This document shows positions 9,275-18,106 of a stretch of 64,000 nt of DNA, one piece after another. The notes below the pieces were generated by a model. It was not told the DNA's origin. It saw only the letters and a program-made list of their open reading frames with translations, and searched no databases. The stretch comes from Venatoribacter cucullus (GTDB lineage Bacteria > Pseudomonadota > Gammaproteobacteria > Pseudomonadales > Oceanobacteraceae), in the NCBI RefSeq assembly GCF_016132445.1, contig NZ_CP046056.1, positions 124,001 to 188,000 on the forward strand, given 5' to 3'. A program made the position numbers and the translations under genes. How positions within the stretch are numbered: the first letter of the stretch is position 1; each line of letters opens with the position of its first letter.

Positions 9275-9275
9275 C

Positions 9276-9303
9276 AAAAAAGGCGCCTGTTGGCGCCTTT
9301 TTT
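9276..9303. terminator. Intrinsic terminator after trxA
   Basis: Six A, GGCGCC, loop TGTT, GGCGCC, six T. It ends trxA transcription on the minus strand just upstream of the rho promoter. Confidence 0.9.
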
Positions 9304-9334
9304 GTTCAGTCTGCAACCTTGGTCGGAAGCGCTC

Positions 9335-9661
9335 TTACAGGGCTTGTTCGATAAAGGCGGTCAGTTCAGATTTGCTCATGGCACCAATTTTGGTGGCTTC
9401 CGGCTGACCGTTTTTGAACAGAATCAGGGTCGGGATAGAGCGGATGTTGAACTTCGGCGCAGTGGCTTCGTTCTGGTCAATATTCAGCTTGGCCACTTTC
9501 AGTTTGCCGGCGTATTCAGCCGCCACTTCTTCCAGTACCGGAGCAATCATTTTGCACGGACCACACCACTCAGCCCAGAAATCCACCAGCACCGGCAGGT
9601 CGGAACCCAGTACGTCGGCGTCAAAGGAGTCGTCGGATACGGTCAGGATGTTATCGCTCAT
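9335..9661 (-). CDS. trxA: Thioredoxin 1
   Basis: Small cytoplasmic disulfide reductase of 108 residues. The active site WCGPCK is present with Cys33 and Cys36, and the cis-proline loop RSIPTLILF follows. An ATG 54 bases upstream would add an unrelated 18-residue leader; the chosen MSDNILT start matches family length and has AGGGG placed eight bases before it. Its position between rho and ppx is the arrangement I recall from Pseudomonas. Confidence 0.98.
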   Translation of the reverse strand: MSDNILTVSDDSFDADVLGSDLPVLVDFWAEWCGPCKMIAPVLEEVAAEYAGKLKVAKLNIDQNEATAPKFNIRSIPTLILFKNGQPEATKIGAMSKSELTAFIEQAL

Positions 9662-9810
9662 GTGTTTCCCCTGTGGAAAAATTACGGAAAGATGGCTTGC
9701 ATTGTACGCCGACACGAGCCGGAATCAATGTGCAATCCGGTGCTGGACGTCACCGCCGGCTGGTTGCATAGTTCAGCCTTTGTCTGCAGCGGTGTGCAGG
9801 AAGAATGTTT

Positions 9811-11313
9811 ATGAGTGATGCAACCAACGCCGGCAGTGATTTGATTGCTGCGGTAGACCTGGGCTCCAACAGTTTTCACATGGTGCTGGCGCGGGAGTTT
9901 CAGGGCGAATTCCGGGTGCTGGAAAAACGTGGCCAGAAGGTGCAGCTGGCGGCTGGTCTGGATGAACAGGGGATATTATCGGAAGAAGCCCAGCAACGCG
10001 GGCTGGATTGTTTGCGCGAGTTCTCGCAGTTTCTGCAGGGTATGGACGGCAGCCGGGTCAGCGTATTGGCCACCAATGCCTTGCGCGCCGCGCGTAACCG
10101 GCAGCAATTTATTGACCGTGCCGGGCAAATATTGGGCTATCCCATCGAAGTGATTGCCGGCCGTGAAGAGGCGCGGCTGATTTATCTTGGCGTGGCGCAT
10201 ACCCAGGCCGATGATGCCGGCAAACGGTTGGTGGTGGATATCGGCGGCGGCAGTACCGAATTTATTATCGGCGAACGCTTCGAGCCATTGGCGCTGGAAA
10301 GCCTGCACATGGGCTGTGTTTCCTATACGAAACAGTTTTTTCCCGATGGCGTTATTACCGAATCCCGGTTTAACGAGGCGGTCGCCGCCGCCAGCCAGGA
10401 ACTGCAGGCGATTCAGCAGCAGTATCAGCAGCTGGGCTGGCATCAGGTGGTCGGTTCTTCCGGCACCATCCGTGCGGTGGAGCAGGCCTTGCTCGAAAAT
10501 GGCTGGGAAACCGAAGGCATCAGTGCCGCCGGATTGGAAAAACTGACCCGGCAAATGCTCAGTTACGCCCATGTCGATGAGGTCAGTCTGCCCGGTGTCA
10601 AACCGGAGCGGCGCCAGGTGTTTATTGGTGGCTTAGCCATTTTGCAGGCGGTCTTCCAAACCCTGAAATTGTCGCGGATGCAGTATTCCGACGGCGCGCT
10701 GCGGGAAGGCGCGTTATGGGATCTGGTCGGCCGTTCCGGCCATGAAAATGTGCGCGAGCGTACCCTGCAGGCATTGTCTGAGCGCTTTCACACCGATACC
10801 GCGCAGGCACAGCGTGTGGAAGAGATGGCGTTGCAGTTATTTCAGCAGGTACGCCACGACTGGCAGCTGGATCAGAACTGGGGCGAGTGGCTGAAACGCG
10901 CCGCCCGCCTGCATGAAATTGGTCTGAGCATTGCTCACAGCGGCTTTCATAAGCACGGCGGTTATTTACTGGAGCACGCCGACTTACTGGGCTTTACCAA
11001 GCAGGGGCAGGCCAAGCTGGCGGCGCTGGTGCGCAGCCACCGGCGCAAAATTCTGCCGGAATACTTTGCCGGTTTACCCGAACCGGTACGGCCGCCGCTG
11101 CTGCGCGTGGCGCGCCTGTTGCGGCTGGCGGTGGTGCTGAACCACAGTCGTGGTGCCCATGCGTTGCCGGTACCGCAATTACAGGTGGATGGCGACACAT
11201 TACAGCTGACTCTGCCCGCCGGTTGGCTGGCAGAGCATCCGTTAACGGCCCGTGATCTGCAGGATGAAATTAAACTGCAGAAGCAGGCCGGGTTGGTATT
11301 ACTGGTAAGCTGA
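9811..11313 (+). CDS. ppx: Exopolyphosphatase
   Basis: Processively removes phosphate from the ends of polyphosphate chains; also related to pppGpp hydrolases. At 500 residues it has the two-domain ASKHA fold (AAVDLGSNSFHMVLAR near the N-terminus; VVDIGGGSTEFIIG about residues 139-152) followed by an HD-like C-terminal region (LHEIGLSIAHSGFHKHGGYLL). The ATG at 9811 is chosen over 9805 because AGGAAG (9798-9803) is seven bases away. It converges with ppk, but a copper cassette lies between the two. No terminator is visible, only a short palindrome at its stop. Confidence 0.96.
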   Translation: MSDATNAGSDLIAAVDLGSNSFHMVLAREFQGEFRVLEKRGQKVQLAAGLDEQGILSEEAQQRGLDCLREFSQFLQGMDGSRVSVLATNALRAARNRQQFIDRAGQILGYPIEVIAGREEARLIYLGVAHTQADDAGKRLVVDIGGGSTEFIIGERFEPLALESLHMGCVSYTKQFFPDGVITESRFNEAVAAASQELQAIQQQYQQLGWHQVVGSSGTIRAVEQALLENGWETEGISAAGLEKLTRQMLSYAHVDEVSLPGVKPERRQVFIGGLAILQAVFQTLKLSRMQYSDGALREGALWDLVGRSGHENVRERTLQALSERFHTDTAQAQRVEEMALQLFQQVRHDWQLDQNWGEWLKRAARLHEIGLSIAHSGFHKHGGYLLEHADLLGFTKQGQAKLAALVRSHRRKILPEYFAGLPEPVRPPLLRVARLLRLAVVLNHSRGAHALPVPQLQVDGDTLQLTLPAGWLAEHPLTARDLQDEIKLQKQAGLVLLVS

Positions 11314-11338
11314 CGGTCAGCACCGCCGGGTTGTTCGA

Positions 11339-13744
11339 TCAGAATAACAGCGTTAAACCCAGACCGGCCTGCCATTGCTGTTCGGCTTTGGTGTTGCTGG
11401 CTTCGTGCTCATGCGTCCAGGCAATATCCACAAAGGGCCGTATGCGTTTGCTGATTTCATAACGGGTTTCTAACCCGATACGCAGTTCGCTCAGACCATT
11501 ACGCAGCTCATCCCGTTCGTTATTCAGTACATATTCCGCATCCACATAGGGCTGGGTAATCCAGCGCTGCGTCAGCAGTAAATCACGCTCAGCTTCCAGT
11601 GTGATGGCCTGGCGGTCGGGGTGCAGCCACAGGTGCAGATCGGTTTCGATAAAACCGGGCGCCAGTCCGTGCACGCCGATAATGGCCGCTTCCTGCTGCA
11701 ATAGTTCACGCTCCTGATAGCCGATACCCAGCTGAATATCCCAGAATTCGCTGTGCATGCGGCTATACAGCAGCAGGGCGTCGTAATTCGCATCGTGACC
11801 GGCTTCTTGATGGCCATGCGCCTTGATAAACAGCCGGTTTTCATCGGTGCCGATACGGCTTTCAATTTCTCCCTGCCAGCTGTCGTCATGGTGCTCATTC
11901 TGATACAGACCGAGATCGGCCAGCGTGCTGTGGAAAATCTGATTACCGTGTTCACGGCCATGCGCAGGTGACGGATTTATGAGAGGCGCTGCGGATGTCA
12001 CGGGTTTCTGATGATGGCCGTGATGATGATCGGCATGTTCAGTCGGGTTCTCCTCACTCACCTGAGCCACCACCACTTTGTTCATCATGCCGGAACTCAT
12101 GTGGTACAGCAGATGACAATGAATAGCCCACTCGCCCGGCTCATTGGCCGTTAACAGTGCGCTGACGGTTTGTCCTGGTGGCACAATAATGGTGTGTTTA
12201 TTCGGCAATAATGCGGCATCGGCACCGTTTTCCAGTTGCATAAACATACCGTGCAGGTGCATGGGGTGCGCCATCATGCTGTTGTTCACAAAGGTCAGGC
12301 GTACACGCTCACCGAATTGCAGTTGCCAGGGTTCGGCCTCGGTGAATTTTTTACCATTTAATGTCCAGATGTAGCGCTCCATGCTGCCACCCAGGTTAAT
12401 CACCAGATCGCGTGCCGGTGGTCGTTGATCCGGTTGTGGCAGCAGCGATTGTAAATCGTGATACTGCAGCATTTTATGGCCGTCCGGCGTGGCGGCATCA
12501 GCCCAGCCTGATACTGGTATGTCATGACCCTGATGCGGGTGATGACCGGCGTGTTCATCCTGCTTCGCCGCCATGCGGTGGTGAGCGTGTTCATCATGGT
12601 GATGGTCGTTATGTGCAGCATGATTCATCGTCGCCATATCGTGACCGCTATGTTCTTCGTGCCCCATATCGGCCATGGTCAGTAAGGCGCGCGGTCGGGC
12701 TTGCGGCTCGGCAATCGGTGCAGCCGGTTCTTTACCATTACTTAATAACGCGAGAGCAAAGCCACTGCGGTCAATGGATTCCGCTTCCAGCGCATAACGG
12801 TCGTTGCGGGGGCGGATCAGTACGTCGTACGTTTCGGCGGTACCAATGCGGAATTCCTGCACGGTGACGGGTTTTACCGGCTGACCATCAGCGCTGACCA
12901 CGACCATATCCAGACCGGGAATCCGCACATCAAAAAACGACATGGCAGCGGCGTTAATAAAGCGCAGCCGCACGGTGTCGCCGGGGCGGAATTCTCCGTG
13001 CCAGGGGCTGGCGGCAGGCTGGCCATTCACCAGAAAGGTATAGCCGGTAACGTCGGCCAGATCGGTGCGCAACATGCGCATCTGATTCCAGTCGGCGCGC
13101 TCACGCAGCGTGCTCAGCAGGCCATCGTGCTGAATCTGGCGCCACACATCGGCCAGGGTTTCACGCTGATCCTGATAATATTCGGCGGTCTTTTTCAGAT
13201 TTTTCATGATCTGCTCGCCGGGCAGGTCATGAAAATCCGACAGCATCACGACGTAATCGCGCTCACTGCGTTCATGCGTTGCCACGGGCTGTTGACCGGC
13301 CGGATGCACAATAAACGCACCGTATAAACCGTCCTGCTCCTGACTGCGGCTGTGCGCGTGATACCAGTAAGTGCCGTGCTGACGCAGTGTAAAGCGATAC
13401 TCAAAATGGGTTCCCGGCGGAATACCGGGAAAGCCATTAAAACCGGGCACGCCGTCCATATAGCCGGGCAATAATAAGCCGTGCCAATGCACAGACGTGT
13501 CCTGATTTTTCAGGTCATTGTGAACGTGAATAACGGCTTCTTCGCCTTCTTCAAATTCCAGCGTGGGGGCTGGAAACTGGCCATTCACGGTAATGCGGGG
13601 TAATGCTTTGCCGGTAATGTTCACCGGTTGTTCGGCAATGTGCAGGTGGTATTCACGCACCTTGGCGGGGGTGCCAGCCTGCACCTGCATAAACATCAAA
13701 AGGCCTGCCAGCAACAGCGGCAGACGCACGAATAATCGGGTCAT
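11339..13744 (-). CDS. CopA multicopper oxidase fused to CopB outer-membrane copper protein
   Basis: A single open frame of 801 residues. Residues 1-23 form a Sec-type signal peptide without a twin-arginine pair. Residues about 24-560 are a CopA-type multicopper oxidase with all copper motifs: HWHG (86-89), YHAH (128-131), HPMHLHG (493-499) and HCHLLYHMSSGM (542-553). A His/Met-rich loop (about 359-407) interrupts the oxidase. A second His-rich linker (about 565-600) leads to residues 601-801, which match CopB: IGTDENRLFIKAHG, LLLYSR, VHGLAPGFIETD, LLLTQRWITQPYVDAE and the terminal Phe of a beta-barrel. CopA oxidises Cu(I) and CopB is an outer-membrane copper-binding protein; normally they are separate genes. 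ATG at 13744 has AGGAGA upstream. The CopL-like gene precedes it. Confidence 0.93.
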   Translation of the reverse strand: MTRLFVRLPLLLAGLLMFMQVQAGTPAKVREYHLHIAEQPVNITGKALPRITVNGQFPAPTLEFEEGEEAVIHVHNDLKNQDTSVHWHGLLLPGYMDGVPGFNGFPGIPPGTHFEYRFTLRQHGTYWYHAHSRSQEQDGLYGAFIVHPAGQQPVATHERSERDYVVMLSDFHDLPGEQIMKNLKKTAEYYQDQRETLADVWRQIQHDGLLSTLRERADWNQMRMLRTDLADVTGYTFLVNGQPAASPWHGEFRPGDTVRLRFINAAAMSFFDVRIPGLDMVVVSADGQPVKPVTVQEFRIGTAETYDVLIRPRNDRYALEAESIDRSGFALALLSNGKEPAAPIAEPQARPRALLTMADMGHEEHSGHDMATMNHAAHNDHHHDEHAHHRMAAKQDEHAGHHPHQGHDIPVSGWADAATPDGHKMLQYHDLQSLLPQPDQRPPARDLVINLGGSMERYIWTLNGKKFTEAEPWQLQFGERVRLTFVNNSMMAHPMHLHGMFMQLENGADAALLPNKHTIIVPPGQTVSALLTANEPGEWAIHCHLLYHMSSGMMNKVVVAQVSEENPTEHADHHHGHHQKPVTSAAPLINPSPAHGREHGNQIFHSTLADLGLYQNEHHDDSWQGEIESRIGTDENRLFIKAHGHQEAGHDANYDALLLYSRMHSEFWDIQLGIGYQERELLQQEAAIIGVHGLAPGFIETDLHLWLHPDRQAITLEAERDLLLTQRWITQPYVDAEYVLNNERDELRNGLSELRIGLETRYEISKRIRPFVDIAWTHEHEASNTKAEQQWQAGLGLTLLF

Positions 13745-13783
13745 AAACAATCTCCTGAAACTGAAAAAATAAAACGATTCAGC

Positions 13784-14212
13784 TCAGGTATTTTGTGGCG
13801 GGCGTAACAGCAAAGATGGATGGCCCAGGCGCGGATTATCAATAAACCACTGGGCGAAGACGTGCAGCGGTGGTGTGGCGCTTACCGCAGCGGTATGTCC
13901 CGGCATGGTCAGCCAGTGGCACAGCTGCTGACACAAGGATTGTGCACAATCGGGGCAGTCGTCATGGGATGTGGCGGAGTGTGAGGTGAAACGGTGGTCG
14001 GGCGCGGCGTCCGCCGCCCTGTCGTGGCAGGGCAATACGTGATCTTCGTCAGTGGCAGCAATTGGTGTCGCTGCCGGGTGTGCCGGTGTTGCCGGTACGG
14101 CGTCATGAGCAGGTAATGCATGCAGCGGAGTAACGGCCGACAACAGGCTGCCCCACGCCATTAACAGCGTGCACATCAGAATCAGCCAGGCCGGTCGTTG
14201 TTTTTTCTGCAT
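13784..14212 (-). CDS. Small secreted His/Cys-rich protein, CopL-like
   Basis: A 142-residue protein with a basic start (MQKKQRP), a hydrophobic signal segment (residues 9-27) and a mature part rich in His, Cys, Asp and Ala: CHDRAADAAPDH, HSATSHDDCPDCAQSLC, CHWL. This composition suits copper binding and resembles CopL-type proteins encoded just upstream of copAB in Xanthomonas, where CopL is needed for copper-induced expression. It starts 10 bases after the ppk stop and ends 39 bases before the copA-copB fusion, so it could be read through from hemB-ppk or from its own unseen promoter. The family assignment is by composition and context only. Confidence 0.6.
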   Translation of the reverse strand: MQKKQRPAWLILMCTLLMAWGSLLSAVTPLHALPAHDAVPATPAHPAATPIAATDEDHVLPCHDRAADAAPDHRFTSHSATSHDDCPDCAQSLCQQLCHWLTMPGHTAAVSATPPLHVFAQWFIDNPRLGHPSLLLRPPQNT

Positions 14213-14222
14213 CCGTTATTAC

Positions 14223-16322
14223 TCAGGACGAGCTGGCCGCCAGGGTTTCCAGCAGCAGGCTCTGGGCCTTGATAATATCAGCGTTTTTACCCGGCTGGGC
14301 GCGCACATAGGTGCCATCGGGCTGCAGATCCCAGGCCTGACAGTTGTCCTGCATGTACACTTCCAGCTCGTTTTTCATGCGCTCTTTCAGTTTGTTGTTT
14401 TCAATCGGGAAGGCGGTTTCGACCCGGTGCAGCAGGTTGCGTTCCATCATGTCAGCACTGCCGGCGTAAATTTCGTCTTTGCCGTTATTGAAGAAGTAAT
14501 ACACCCGGGTGTGTTCCAGGAAGCGGCCAACGATGGAGCGTACCCGGATGTTCTCCGACAGTCCGGCAATGCCCGGCCGCAGACAACACATACCCCGGAT
14601 AATCAGCTCGACTTTAACCCCTGCCTGCGCCGCTTTATACAGCGCCCGGATTAATTTGGGTTCGGTTAAACCGTTGGCCTTAATGCGGATTAACGCCGGT
14701 TTACCGGCTTCGGCATGGCCGCGTTCGCGGTCGACCATTTCGATCAGTTTTTTGTGCAGGGTAAAGGGCGCATGGAACAGTTTTTTAATGCGCAGCGCTT
14801 CGCCCATGCCGGTGAGTTGCTGGAATACTTTGTGTACGTCTTCACCGATGGAATCGTCACAGGTTAAGAAACTGTAATCGGTATAGGCGCGCGCATTCCC
14901 GGCGTGATAATTACCGGTACCCAGATGTACATAGCGTTTATATTTGTCGCCTTCTTTGCGCACAATCAGCATCATTTTGGCATGGGTTTTATAGCCCACC
15001 ACGCCATACACCACCACCGCACCGGCTTCCTGCAGGCGGTTGGCCAGATACAGGTTTTCTTCTTCGTCGAAGCGCGCGCGCAATTCAATTACTACCGTTA
15101 CTTCTTTGCCATTACGGGCGGCATCGACCAGCGCATTGACGATTTCCGACTTGGCGCCGGTACGGTACAGGGTTTGTTTAATAGCGCGCACGTTCGGGTC
15201 TTTGGCGGCTTCGCGCAGTAAATCCACTACCGGGGTGAAAGACTCAAAGGGATGCAGCAATAACGTGTCTTTATCGCGGATACTTTCAAAAATACTTTTC
15301 TTGAAATTGATGTGCTTGGGCAGCCCTGGCGTGAACGGCGGATATTGCAGATCGGGGCGATTGATCTGAGCGATCACTTCCATTAACCGGCCCAGGTTCA
15401 CCGGACCATTCACCCGGTACAAATCGTTGTTTTCCAGGCCGAATTTTTTCAGCAGAAACAGCGTCATGTCTTCAGGGCAGTTGTCGGCTACTTCAAGCCG
15501 CATTTCGTCACCGAAATTGCGCGAGTGCAGTTCGTCTTCCAGCGCCGAGGCTAAATCGGCAGTGTCTTCGTGGTCAATTTCCAGGTCAGCATTACGGGTA
15601 ACGCGGAACTGATAACAGCCTTTTACCGTCATGCCGGGGAATAATTCATCGGCGTATTCGTGAATCATCGACGACAGGAAAATAAAGTGATCACCGCCGC
15701 TGGTCAGGGCATCCGGTACCCGGATAATGCGCGGCAGAGAGCGCGGTGCCGGAATAATGGCCATACCGGTTTCACGGCCAAAGGCGTCTTTACCCTCCAG
15801 CTCGACAATAAAATTCAGCGATTTATTCACCAGCCTGGGGAAGGGGTGCGAGGGGTCCAGCCCGATGGGGCTGATCAGTGGCTGAATATTGTCGTCAAAA
15901 TAAGCCCGTACCCACACCCGCTGTTCTTCGCTCCAGTCAGCGCGGCGCAGGAAATGAATATTTTCTTTTTCCAGCGCCGGAATTAAGGTGTCATTCAGAA
16001 TGCTGTACTGGCGTTCCACGGTGGTGCTGCACAGGGTATGAATGGCATTCAGCACCTGTTGCGGGTGCATGCCATCAGCCCCGGCCTGCTCGCGGGCAAA
16101 CGCCAGCTGGCGGGTTAAATTAGCGACGCGGACTTCGTAAAATTCATCGAGGTTTTTGCTGAAAATACACAGAAAAAACAGCCGCTCCAGTAACGGATGC
16201 GTTTCATCCAGCGCTTGTTCCAGCACGCGGATATTAAACTGCAGGTGTGACAGCTCGCGGTTAATGTAATATTCGCTGCTGTTCACATCGATGATTTTTT
16301 CTACGCTGTTCGCGTCGCTCAT
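14223..16322 (-). CDS. ppk: Polyphosphate kinase 1
   Basis: Synthesises long-chain polyphosphate from ATP. At 699 residues it is a full-length PPK1: N-terminal domain ([19 protein letters not shown]), head domain, and the two phospholipase-D-like C-terminal domains. The catalytic autophosphorylated His lies in the [15 protein letters not shown] block (about residues 430-445), and a second conserved block is [18 protein letters not shown]. It is ten bases downstream of hemB on the same strand, so hemB-ppk is probably one transcript. A Pho-box-like element lies upstream of hemB. Confidence 0.97.
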   Translation of the reverse strand: MSDANSVEKIIDVNSSEYYINRELSHLQFNIRVLEQALDETHPLLERLFFLCIFSKNLDEFYEVRVANLTRQLAFAREQAGADGMHPQQVLNAIHTLCSTTVERQYSILNDTLIPALEKENIHFLRRADWSEEQRVWVRAYFDDNIQPLISPIGLDPSHPFPRLVNKSLNFIVELEGKDAFGRETGMAIIPAPRSLPRIIRVPDALTSGGDHFIFLSSMIHEYADELFPGMTVKGCYQFRVTRNADLEIDHEDTADLASALEDELHSRNFGDEMRLEVADNCPEDMTLFLLKKFGLENNDLYRVNGPVNLGRLMEVIAQINRPDLQYPPFTPGLPKHINFKKSIFESIRDKDTLLLHPFESFTPVVDLLREAAKDPNVRAIKQTLYRTGAKSEIVNALVDAARNGKEVTVVIELRARFDEEENLYLANRLQEAGAVVVYGVVGYKTHAKMMLIVRKEGDKYKRYVHLGTGNYHAGNARAYTDYSFLTCDDSIGEDVHKVFQQLTGMGEALRIKKLFHAPFTLHKKLIEMVDRERGHAEAGKPALIRIKANGLTEPKLIRALYKAAQAGVKVELIIRGMCCLRPGIAGLSENIRVRSIVGRFLEHTRVYYFFNNGKDEIYAGSADMMERNLLHRVETAFPIENNKLKERMKNELEVYMQDNCQAWDLQPDGTYVRAQPGKNADIIKAQSLLLETLAASSS

Positions 16323-16331
16323 AAACCGTCC

Positions 16332-18064
<1,733 letters not shown>

Positions 18065-18106
18065 GGCAACGGCCCTTCAATAAGTGACGGATGTCTGCGC
18101 AATCTG

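Noticed and set aside
11309-11321. GCTGAC-G-GTCAGC palindrome at the ppx stop as an operator or terminator
   Set aside because: One-base centre cannot form a loop with full pairing and there is no T-run; likely chance.
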